This document shows, piece after piece, positions 19,636-25,716 of a stretch of 59,945 nt of DNA; position 1 is the first letter of the stretch, and each line of letters opens with the position of its first letter. The notes under the pieces are model-generated. The model saw only the letters and a program-made list of their open reading frames with translations, ran no database searches and was not told the DNA's origin. The position numbers and the translations under genes are program-made. Source of the DNA: Staphylococcus simulans (lineage in GTDB: Bacteria > Bacillota > Bacilli > Staphylococcales > Staphylococcaceae). Where the stretch lies: positions 1-59,945 of the forward strand of contig NZ_PZGG01000008.1 of NCBI RefSeq assembly GCF_003043455.1, given 5' to 3'.

Positions 19636-20166
19636 ATGAAGCACAAGGATCGGTATTTAATCATCGACGGTTACAATATGATTGGTCATAGTCGTACGTT
19701 ATCAGAACTGGCTAAAGAGAATTTAGAAGAAGCTAGAGAAAAGTTGCTGTTAGCTATCGGCAACTATAATGCGACTGTGGCAGACGATGTAATATGTGTC
19801 TTTGACGCTTATGAACAAGAAGGTAATGAAAGTGAGTTTTATTACCACGGGGTACGAACGATTTTCACGAAAGAACACGAAACAGCTGACAGTTTTATAG
19901 AGCGATTTGTCTATGGGTTATATGATAAACATACAACCCATATTGCTGTTGTTACGAGCGATATGAGTGAGCAGCACGCCATTTTCGGTACGGGTGCTTA
20001 CCGTATTTCGTCTCGAGAGATGTGGCAGAACATCAAGTTGAATGAAGCGAGCGTCGAATCATCAATGAAAACGTTCAATAATAATAAACCTCGAACACGA
20101 ATCCAACTCACAGATGAAGTGTTATCAGAATTTGAAAAAATCAGAAGAGGCGACCAAGAAAAATAA
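19636..20166 (+). CDS. rae1: Rae1 (YacP), NYN-domain ribosome-associated mRNA endonuclease
   Basis: A 176-residue NYN/PIN-like nuclease. Acidic residues of the active site lie in LIIDGYNMIGH (near 8-18) and VVTSDMSEQHAIFGTGAYRI. In B. subtilis this protein enters the ribosomal A site and cleaves mRNA. Function here is by family. It begins three bases after rlmB with TTGGAG upstream. The C-terminal tail is basic and acidic (FEKIRRGDQEK). Confidence 0.9.
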   Translation: MKHKDRYLIIDGYNMIGHSRTLSELAKENLEEAREKLLLAIGNYNATVADDVICVFDAYEQEGNESEFYYHGVRTIFTKEHETADSFIERFVYGLYDKHTTHIAVVTSDMSEQHAIFGTGAYRISSREMWQNIKLNEASVESSMKTFNNNKPRTRIQLTDEVLSEFEKIRRGDQEK

Positions 20167-20178
20167 GGTTTCTGTACA

Positions 20179-20240
20179 TTGCTTATTTCAATAGCATTCC
20201 GCTATGATAAGTTCACTTTTATGAAAGGATCGAACTTATC
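20179..20240 (+). promoter_or_regulatory. sigH upstream region: promoter and inverted repeat
   Basis: TTGCTT (20179-20184) and TATGAT (20203-20208) with an 18-base spacer form a candidate promoter. GATAAGTTC (20206-20214) and GAACTTATC (20232-20240) form a perfect 9-bp inverted repeat. Its 17-base spacer holds the AAAGGAT ribosome-binding site, and the ATG is three bases after the repeat. If transcribed in full it would fold over the ribosome-binding site. If transcription starts near 20215 it could only act as DNA. Confidence 0.6.
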
Positions 20241-20243
20241 GCA

Positions 20244-20819
20244 ATGCAGAAAACTTCCATACCTCAAGATATTGTCTCTCTTATACATCTTGCGCAAACG
20301 CATGACGATCAAGCGATGCATCAATTACTAGAAGTGTTGCAGCCGTTTATACGCAGTCGGCTGATTCATCCTTCAATTGCACCGCATGATTGTGATGACT
20401 TGATACAAGATATCTCCTTAAGAATCAGCAGAAATATTTATCATTTTAAAACGATAGAAACTATACCATTTGAACATTACTTCAATCGTTTAGTCAGTAC
20501 CTCTAAATACGATTATTACAGAAGACAAAAACGATTAAGAGTACAACAAGATTGTCTTGTTCAAGAAGCAGCGTGTAGTTATCGTGTTCAATTGCCATCT
20601 GTCGAAGAACAACTCATTTTAAAAGAACGTTCGGAAATTCTGCTTAATTGTTGTAAGAAATTAAGCAAATTAGAGCGAGAAGTAGTACAATATATATTGG
20701 ATGATTATTCCCCAAGTGAAACAGCACAAGCGATGGATTTAAGTGAAAAGGCAGTTTATAATGCCCTTCATCGTAGTAAAGTGAAGTTGCGTGAAATGCA
20801 GGAATTATTGGATGCATAA
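20244..20819 (+). CDS. sigH: SigH, alternative sigma factor (competence-type)
   Basis: A 191-residue sigma-70-family protein. It has region 2 (about 50-100: CDDLIQDISLRISRNIYHF and FEHYFNRLVSTSKYDYYRRQ) and region 4 with a helix-turn-helix (PSETAQAMDLSEKAVYNALH, near 155-175). Staphylococcal SigH drives competence genes and is normally cryptic. The position between rae1 and rpmG is the family locus. ATG at 20244 is 14 bases from AAAGGAT, a long spacing unless the inverted repeat brings them together. Confidence 0.92.
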   Translation: MQKTSIPQDIVSLIHLAQTHDDQAMHQLLEVLQPFIRSRLIHPSIAPHDCDDLIQDISLRISRNIYHFKTIETIPFEHYFNRLVSTSKYDYYRRQKRLRVQQDCLVQEAACSYRVQLPSVEEQLILKERSEILLNCCKKLSKLEREVVQYILDDYSPSETAQAMDLSEKAVYNALHRSKVKLREMQELLDA

Positions 20820-20866
20820 TTGCGTTTCGTTACACTTATAGATACAACTTACAATTCACTAGACGT

Positions 20867-20896
20867 TTGACAATTTGAGGGTTTCTTATGTATAGT
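20867..20896 (+). promoter_or_regulatory. rpmG-secE-nusG promoter
   Basis: TTGACA (20867-20872) and TATAGT (20891-20896) with an 18-base spacer. It lies 36 bases before the rpmG start and would transcribe rpmG, secE and nusG. Confidence 0.75.
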
Positions 20897-20931
20897 TAGT
20901 GAGTATTTAATATAGGTAAGGTGAAGGTATT

Positions 20932-21075
20932 ATGAAGAAAGTCCCGCTTAACTGTGAAATTTGCGGCAATAGAAACTATACCGTACCAAAAAACAGCAAC
21001 CTTGCAGAAAGACTCGTGTTGAAGAAGTATTGCAAAACGTGCAATGCGCATACAGTACACAAGGAATCGAAGTAA
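20932..21075 (+). CDS. rpmG: Ribosomal protein bL33
   Basis: A 47-residue protein starting [18 protein letters not shown] and ending [12 protein letters not shown]. The two CxxC pairs (CEIC and CKTC) mark the zinc-binding form of L33. ATG at 20932 follows AAGGTGAAGG. It is the first of rpmG-secE-nusG, as in other Firmicutes. Confidence 0.96.
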   Translation: MKKVPLNCEICGNRNYTVPKNSNLAERLVLKKYCKTCNAHTVHKESK

Positions 21076-21121
21076 TTGCTAAAGGCCAAGATGAAATTAT
21101 TGATTAATTGGAGGTACGACA

Positions 21122-21328
21122 ATGGCTGAAGATAAAAACAAAAAATCAAAAGCACCAAAAGAGAGTTTCTTCAAAGGCGTTATATCTGAGATGGAGAAAA
21201 CGAGCTGGCCGACTGGTCAAGAACTCGTAAAATACACAACAATTGTAATTGTTACAGTATTATTTTTCTTAATCTTCTTCTATGCCTTAGATTTGGGAAT
21301 CGGTAGATTAATAGAATTAATTAGTTAA
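21122..21328 (+). CDS. secE: SecE, preprotein translocase subunit
   Basis: A 68-residue protein with a short charged N-terminus, the amphipathic segment [20 protein letters not shown], in which the KTSWPT motif is conserved in SecE, and one membrane helix ([20 protein letters not shown]). It clamps SecY in the translocon. ATG at 21122 follows GGAGG. nusG follows after 14 bases. Confidence 0.96.
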   Translation: MAEDKNKKSKAPKESFFKGVISEMEKTSWPTGQELVKYTTIVIVTVLFFLIFFYALDLGIGRLIELIS

Positions 21329-21342
21329 TGAGGAGTGACAGC

Positions 21343-21891
21343 ATGTCTGAAGAAGTTGGAGCAAAGCGTTGGTATGCCGTGCATACTTACTCTGGCTATG
21401 AAAATAAAGTTAAGAAAAATTTAGAAAAACGTGTTGAATCAATGAATATGACAGAACAGATTTTCAGAGTTGTCATACCTGAAGAAGAGGAAACACAAGT
21501 TAAAGACGGTAAAGCGAAGAAAATCACGAAAAAAACTTTCCCTGGCTATGTCTTGGTAGAGTTAGTCATGACAGATGAGTCATGGTATGTAGTACGTAAC
21601 ACACCAGGTGTAACAGGATTTGTCGGTTCAGCAGGTGCTGGATCAAAACCTAACCCGCTGTTGCCGGATGAAGTCCGCTTTATTTTAAAACAAATGGGAA
21701 TGAAAGAAAAAACAATTGATGTTGAAGTCGAAGTTGGAGAACAAGTTCGTATCAAGTCTGGCCCATTTGCCAACCAAGTCGGTGAAGTACAAGAAATCGA
21801 AGCAGATAAATTCAAGCTTACAGTATTAGTAGATATGTTTGGCAGAGAAACTCCGGTTGAAGTCGAATTTGATCAAATCGAAAAATTGTAA
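21343..21891 (+). CDS. nusG: NusG, transcription elongation/termination factor
   Basis: A 182-residue protein with the NGN domain (RWYAVHTYSGYENKVKKNLE, then FPGYVLVELVM and TPGVTGFVG) and a C-terminal KOW domain (VRIKSGPFANQVGEVQEIE). It binds RNA polymerase and couples it to the ribosome. The frame begins at 21328 but ATG at 21343 (MSEEVGAKRWYAV) follows AGGAGTGA and is the family start. Confidence 0.98.
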   Translation: MSEEVGAKRWYAVHTYSGYENKVKKNLEKRVESMNMTEQIFRVVIPEEEETQVKDGKAKKITKKTFPGYVLVELVMTDESWYVVRNTPGVTGFVGSAGAGSKPNPLLPDEVRFILKQMGMKEKTIDVEVEVGEQVRIKSGPFANQVGEVQEIEADKFKLTVLVDMFGRETPVEVEFDQIEKL

Positions 21892-21903
21892 TTCGAATAG
21901 GTG

Positions 21904-21932
21904 TTGATTTTACAATTTTTCAATGATATAAT
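21904..21932 (+). promoter_or_regulatory. rplK-rplA promoter
   Basis: TTGATT (21904-21909) and TATAAT (21927-21932) with a 17-base spacer, and TGA before the -10 giving an extended -10. It yields a leader of about 105 bases before rplK. Confidence 0.88.
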
Positions 21933-21986
21933 ACTATGGTCGTCCTTTGGAAGAAGGAGGCCATTTCGTCACGAAATGTTTTAAGA

Positions 21987-22017
21987 GTGGGAGGGCAAAA
22001 TTGAGCCCTGTGACCAC
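21987..22017 (+). promoter_or_regulatory. Candidate L1-binding leader element upstream of rplK
   Basis: GTGGGAGGGC (21987-21996) is followed by GAGCCC and then GACCAC (22012-22017), so the outer GTGG/CCAC and inner GGGC/GCCC can pair. The same GTGGGAGG...ACCAC pattern recurs before rplA. Ribosomal protein L1 regulates its operon by binding such mRNA mimics of its 23S site. Binding here is inferred. Confidence 0.5.
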
Positions 22018-22043
22018 ATCACGATATCAAGGAGGTGCACATC

Positions 22044-22466
22044 GTGGCTAAAAAAGTAGAAAAAGTAGTTAAATTGCAAATTCCTGCAGGTAAAGCGAAC
22101 CCAGCACCACCAGTTGGTCCAGCATTAGGTCAAGCAGGTGTGAACATTATGGGATTCTGTAAAGAATTCAACGCGAGAACACAAGAACAAGCAGGTTTAA
22201 TCATTCCGGTAGAAATCAGTGTATATGAGGACCGCTCATTTACATTCATCACTAAAACTCCACCGGCTCCAGTACTACTTAAAAAAGCAGCTGGCGTTGA
22301 CAAAGGTTCTGGTGAACCTAACAAAAACAAAGTTGCTACAGTAACTAAAGATCAAGTACGTGAAATCGCTGAAACTAAAATGCCTGACTTAAACGCAGCA
22401 GACATCGAAGCAGCAATGCGTATTGTTGAAGGTACTGCTCGTAGTATGGGTATCACTGTAGAATAA
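22044..22466 (+). CDS. rplK: Ribosomal protein uL11
   Basis: A 140-residue 50S protein of the GTPase-associated centre, which binds the 1070 region of 23S rRNA. The proline-rich N-terminus ([20 protein letters not shown]) and the C-terminal RNA-binding domain ending AARS-like [11 protein letters not shown] are standard. The start is GTG at 22044 after AAGGAGGT. An ATG nine bases upstream overlaps that site and is not used by the family. rplA follows after 194 bases containing an RNA element. Confidence 0.98.
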   Translation: MAKKVEKVVKLQIPAGKANPAPPVGPALGQAGVNIMGFCKEFNARTQEQAGLIIPVEISVYEDRSFTFITKTPPAPVLLKKAAGVDKGSGEPNKNKVATVTKDQVREIAETKMPDLNAADIEAAMRIVEGTARSMGITVE

Positions 22467-22617
22467 TAGCGTAAAGATGAGCTTGCTCATCTGACGAAAC
22501 GAATAACAATCAGAAACTTGAAACAAACATGGCAGATGACATTAAAGTTAATCCAATGAATAAAAATTGCGAACAGCTCACAAGGTCATCTGCTCTTAAC
22601 TTGCATAAGCAAGTAAT

Positions 22618-22643
22618 GTGGGAGGACATTCCGCTAAAACCAC
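22618..22643 (+). promoter_or_regulatory. Candidate L1-binding element upstream of rplA
   Basis: GTGGGAGGACATTCCGCT (from 22618) is followed by AAAACCAC ending at 22643. GTGG pairs with CCAC, and GGA with TCC inside. The rplA ribosome-binding site AAGGAGG begins four bases later, so L1 binding could block rplA translation. Upstream in the same gap are AGATGAGC/GCTCATCT and a distant GCAGATGAC/GTCATCTGC pairing. Confidence 0.55.
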
Positions 22644-22660
22644 TAAAGGAGGAAATATAA

Positions 22661-23356
22661 ATGGCTAAAAAAGGTAAAAAGTATCTAGATGCTGCTAAAA
22701 AAGTTGACCGTAATACTTATTACGCTGTTGAAGAAGCAATCAGCTTAGCTAAAGAAACTAGCGTTGCAAACTTCGACGCTTCTGTAGAAGTAGCATTCCG
22801 TTTAGGTATCGATACTCGTAAAAATGACCAGCAAATCCGTGGTGCAGTAGTATTACCACACGGTACTGGTAAAACACAACGTGTATTAGTATTCGCGAAA
22901 GGTGACAAAGCTGCTGAAGCAGAAGCAGCTGGCGCTGATTACGTAGGCGAATCAGAATACGCTAACAAAATCCAACAAGGCTGGTTCGACTTCGATGTAG
23001 TTGTTGCTACACCGGACATGATGGGCGAAGTTGGTAAATTAGGTCGTGTATTAGGACCTAAAGGTTTAATGCCTAACCCTAAAACTGGCACAGTAACTAT
23101 GGATGTTAAAAAAGCGGTTGAAGAAATTAAAGCAGGTAAAGTAGAATACCGTGCTGAAAAAGCTGGTATCGTCCACGCTTCAATCGGTAAAGTATCATTC
23201 AGTACTGAGGATTTAGTTGATAACTTCAACACTATCCAAGATGTATTAGCAAAAGCTAAACCAGCTTCAGCTAAAGGTACTTACTTCAAATCTGTTGCAG
23301 TTTCAACTACAATGGGTCCTGGTGTTAAAGTAGATACTTCAAACTTCAAACTATAA
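22661..23356 (+). CDS. rplA: Ribosomal protein uL1
   Basis: A 231-residue two-domain protein of the 50S L1 stalk and a translational repressor of its own operon in bacteria. Conserved segments are [15 protein letters not shown], then [17 protein letters not shown] and the C-terminal [19 protein letters not shown] at 22661 follows AAGGAGG. A terminator and a new promoter separate it from rplJ. Confidence 0.98.
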   Translation: MAKKGKKYLDAAKKVDRNTYYAVEEAISLAKETSVANFDASVEVAFRLGIDTRKNDQQIRGAVVLPHGTGKTQRVLVFAKGDKAAEAEAAGADYVGESEYANKIQQGWFDFDVVVATPDMMGEVGKLGRVLGPKGLMPNPKTGTVTMDVKKAVEEIKAGKVEYRAEKAGIVHASIGKVSFSTEDLVDNFNTIQDVLAKAKPASAKGTYFKSVAVSTTMGPGVKVDTSNFKL

Positions 23357-23372
23357 TATAAATGAAATTTAA

Positions 23373-23459
23373 GAACTAGAGAAAATGTAAAAGTTGCAAA
23401 GTGCCAATCGTATCGATTCATATCTGAGACAGCTGAAAATATTTTCTCTAGTTTTTTTA
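23373..23459 (+). terminator. rplKA terminator (long loop)
   Basis: AACTAGAGAAAAT (23373-23385) pairs perfectly over 13 bp with ATTTTCTCTAGTT (23441-23453), followed by more T. The loop is 55 bases, unusually long for an intrinsic terminator. Confidence 0.75.
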
Positions 23460-23467
23460 ATTACTTA

Positions 23468-23496
23468 TTGACATATCACATTGAAACAGTTATATT
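23468..23496 (+). promoter_or_regulatory. rplJ-rplL promoter
   Basis: TTGACA (23468-23473) and TATATT (23491-23496) with a 17-base spacer. It is placed to start the L10 leader. Confidence 0.88.
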
Positions 23497-23504
23497 GGTT
23501 AATG

Positions 23505-23637
23505 TGATTATTTTACCTAAGACAGTAGGAGTTAGAGATAACTTAAAACTAGATCCTACCGAGGCTAAAATTGACTTGAACGTGAACTATGAAACTTTCA
23601 AGCACTTTTTGCCGTAGGGTGAAAGTGCTTTTTTTAT
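23505..23637 (+). ncRNA. L10 leader RNA with terminal hairpin
   Basis: The leader before rplJ contains CCTAAGACAGTAGGAG (from 23517) and CCTACCGAGG, the conserved pairing elements of the Firmicutes L10 leader. It ends in a terminator-like hairpin, AGCACTTT (23601-23608) with AAAGTGCT (23622-23629), and eight T. L10, or L10 with L7/L12, is known to bind this RNA and repress rplJL. The 5' end follows from the promoter and is approximate. Confidence 0.88.
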
Positions 23638-23688
23638 TGGGTAAAGCTCAAAAAAAGCACCGAACAAAATATGTATGGAGGTGTCTAA

Positions 23689-24195
23689 ATGTCTGGAATT
23701 ATTGAAGCGAAAAAACAATTAGTTGAACAAATCGCTGATCAACTTAAAAATTCTGTTTCAACAGTAATCGTAGATTACCGTGGTTTAACAGTAGAAGAAG
23801 TAACAGAATTACGTAAACAATTACGTGAAGCTGGTGTTGAGTACAAAGTTTACAAAAACACTATGTTACGTCGTGCTGCTGAACAAGCGGGAATCGAAGG
23901 TCTTGACGAATTCTTAACAGGTCCAACAGCTATTGCAACAACTACTGAAGATGTAGTTGCTCCTGCAAAAGTTATCGCTGGATTTGCTAAAGATCACGAA
24001 GCTTTAGAAATTAAAACAGGCGTAATGGAAGGTAGCGTTATCTCAGCAGAAGAAGTTAAAACTGTTGGTTCATTACCATCACACGACGGTCTTGTTTCTA
24101 TGTTACTTTCTGTATTACAAGCTCCTGTACGCAACTTCGCTTATGCGGTTAAAGCAGTTGGAGAATCTAAAGAAGAAGAAGAAAGTGCTGAATAA
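23689..24195 (+). CDS. rplJ: Ribosomal protein uL10
   Basis: A 168-residue base of the L7/L12 stalk. The N-terminal RNA-binding domain ([34 protein letters not shown]) and the C-terminal helix that holds L7/L12 dimers ([20 protein letters not shown]) are present. ATG at 23689 follows GGAGGTG. It is cotranscribed with rplL and controlled by the L10 leader. Confidence 0.98.
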   Translation: MSGIIEAKKQLVEQIADQLKNSVSTVIVDYRGLTVEEVTELRKQLREAGVEYKVYKNTMLRRAAEQAGIEGLDEFLTGPTAIATTTEDVVAPAKVIAGFAKDHEALEIKTGVMEGSVISAEEVKTVGSLPSHDGLVSMLLSVLQAPVRNFAYAVKAVGESKEEEESAE

Positions 24196-24239
24196 TCAGT
24201 ACCAACAATTAATTATTTAAAAAATGGAGGAAATATATA

Positions 24240-24608
24240 ATGGCTAATCAAGAACAAATCATTGAAGCAATTAAAGAAATGTCAGTATTAGAATTAAATG
24301 ACTTAGTAAAAGCAATCGAAGAAGAATTTGGTGTAACTGCAGCAGCTCCAGTAGCAGCAGCAGGTGCAGCAGGCGGCGGCGACGCAGCAGCAGAAAAAAC
24401 TGAATTTGACGTTGAGTTAACTTCAGCTGGTTCATCTAAAATCAAAGTTGTTAAAGCTGTTAAAGACGCAACTGGTTTAGGATTAAAAGACGCTAAAGAA
24501 TTAGTAGACAACGCTCCTAAAGTAATCAAAGAAGCTTTACCTAAAGAAGAAGCTGAAAAACTTAAAGAAACATTAGAAGAAGTTGGCGCAACTGTAGAAT
24601 TAAAATAA
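24240..24608 (+). CDS. rplL: Ribosomal protein bL12 (L7/L12)
   Basis: A 122-residue stalk protein. It has an N-terminal dimerisation helix ([20 protein letters not shown]), an alanine/glycine-rich hinge (about 38-52) and a C-terminal factor-binding domain ([20 protein letters not shown]). It recruits translation GTPases. ATG at 24240 follows GGAGG. A strong terminator is about 100 bases downstream. Confidence 0.99.
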   Translation: MANQEQIIEAIKEMSVLELNDLVKAIEEEFGVTAAAPVAAAGAAGGGDAAAEKTEFDVELTSAGSSKIKVVKAVKDATGLGLKDAKELVDNAPKVIKEALPKEEAEKLKETLEEVGATVELK

Positions 24609-24709
24609 TTCTATTGCCACAGCCAATAACTAAATGAAAAGAGAACGAGGCTAATAACCATTGTTAATGTGTGAAACTTAGTTTCACAGCCTGAATTCTT
24701 TGAGAAATG

Positions 24710-24740
24710 AAAACCCCGTTATTGAGTTAACGGGGTTTTT
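24710..24740 (+). terminator. rplJL terminator
   Basis: AAAACCCCGTTA (24710-24721) pairs perfectly with TAACGGGGTTTT (24728-24739) around a 6-base loop, followed by a T tract. A smaller hairpin, TGTGAAAC/GTTTCACA, lies about 25 bases before it. Confidence 0.93.
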
Positions 24741-24784
24741 CTAATGAGTACAACTCATTATAGAACGAAAGGTATTTATAGCAA

Positions 24785-24877
24785 ATGACTGATGAAATGT
24801 GTATCCTTAAAGTAAAGGGTAAACTTGTCTTTGTTGAAATGGAAGAGTATACTCGAACAGCTTCTAATGTAAAGTAA
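24785..24877 (+). CDS. Possible 30-residue small protein upstream of the methyltransferase gene
   Basis: An ATG at 24785 with GAAAGGT upstream opens a 30-codon frame, MTDEMCILKVKGKLVFVEME and ten more residues, ending at 24877, 12 bases before the methyltransferase start. It resembles no family I know. It could be a leader peptide, a real small protein or chance. No terminator follows, so it would be cotranscribed with the next gene. Confidence 0.25.
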   Translation: MTDEMCILKVKGKLVFVEMEEYTRTASNVK

Positions 24878-24889
24878 TGAGGTGTAAGC

Positions 24890-25495
24890 ATGAGTCATTA
24901 TTATGACAAAGATCCTAAAGTTGAAAGTCATAAAGAGACATTTAAATACCATTATCATCAAAACGAATTGAATCTAGTGACTGATGCCGGTGTATTTTCT
25001 AAAGGGAAAATAGATTTCGGCTCAGACTTATTAGTGCGTACGTTTTTAAAAGAGCATCCGCCAGGGCCTAAGAAGACAATTGTTGATGTCGGATGTGGAT
25101 ATGGACCGATTGGTTTGATGATTGCGAAAGTATCTCCGCATCACCACGTTATTATGTTGGATGTGAACCATCGTGCACTAGATTTAGCAAAAGAAAATAG
25201 TGAGAAAAACCATATTGAAAATGTCACTGTAAAAGAGAGTGATGGTTTAGCTGAAGTTCCGGATAATTCTTGTGACATGATCGTGACGAATCCGCCAATC
25301 AGGGCTGGAAAGTCAGTGGTTCATGGCATTTTAGAAGATGCACATGAGAAGTTGAGAGCAGAAGGTGAATTATACGTTGTAATTCAGAAAAAGCAAGGTA
25401 GGCCTTCGGCGAAAAAGAAAATGGAAGCTGTTTTTGGAAATGTAGAAACCTTAACCAAAGAGAAAGGGTATTACATTTTGAAAAGCAAGCGTTAA
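24890..25495 (+). CDS. RsmC-like class I SAM-dependent methyltransferase (YbxB)
   Basis: A 201-residue methyltransferase. The SAM-binding motif VDVGCGYGPIGL (near 64-75) and acidic motif II (VIMLDVNHRALDLAKEN) are clear. The catalytic NPPI of N-methylating RNA/DNA enzymes is in MIVTNPPIRAGK (near 135-146). It corresponds to the C-terminal catalytic half of RsmC, so 16S rRNA guanine-N2 methylation is a reasonable guess but not proven. It lies between rplL and rpoB as in other staphylococci. Confidence 0.88.
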   Translation: MSHYYDKDPKVESHKETFKYHYHQNELNLVTDAGVFSKGKIDFGSDLLVRTFLKEHPPGPKKTIVDVGCGYGPIGLMIAKVSPHHHVIMLDVNHRALDLAKENSEKNHIENVTVKESDGLAEVPDNSCDMIVTNPPIRAGKSVVHGILEDAHEKLRAEGELYVVIQKKQGRPSAKKKMEAVFGNVETLTKEKGYYILKSKR

Positions 25496-25498
25496 CCA

Positions 25499-25527
25499 TT
25501 GACAACCATATTTATTTCTGATATAGT
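25499..25527 (+). promoter_or_regulatory. rpoB promoter
   Basis: TTGACA (25499-25504) and TATAGT (25522-25527) with a 17-base spacer, and TGA just upstream giving an extended -10. It predicts a leader of about 180 bases before rpoB. Confidence 0.88.
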
Positions 25528-25608
25528 TATAGAATGTAAAAATTTATGTTCAAGAAGTGTGTACTTTTACGTATAAAATAACAAAGTAAATCTTTAATAA
25601 CGCAGAAT

Positions 25609-25647
25609 AGAAAATGGTGTCATCGGGTGTGCTGCCGTTTTCTTTTT
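25609..25647 (+). terminator. Terminator-like hairpin in the rpoB leader
   Basis: AGAAAATGG (25609-25617) pairs with CCGTTTTCT (25635-25643), with one G-T pair, followed directly by TTTTT. It lies downstream of the rpoB promoter, so rpoB transcription must read through it. It could be a regulated attenuator or the leaky end of the methyltransferase transcript. Confidence 0.6.
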
Positions 25648-25716
25648 GTCTTGTTAACGTATTGTTTATTTTAATATGTAAGAGACATTCGAACAATTTT
25701 TGAGGGGTGAATCTGT

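Noticed and set aside
20221-20334. A 37-codon frame starting at ATG 20221 and overlapping sigH
   Set aside because: It has no ribosome-binding site of its own. Its first codons are the sigH ribosome-binding region, so it looks incidental.
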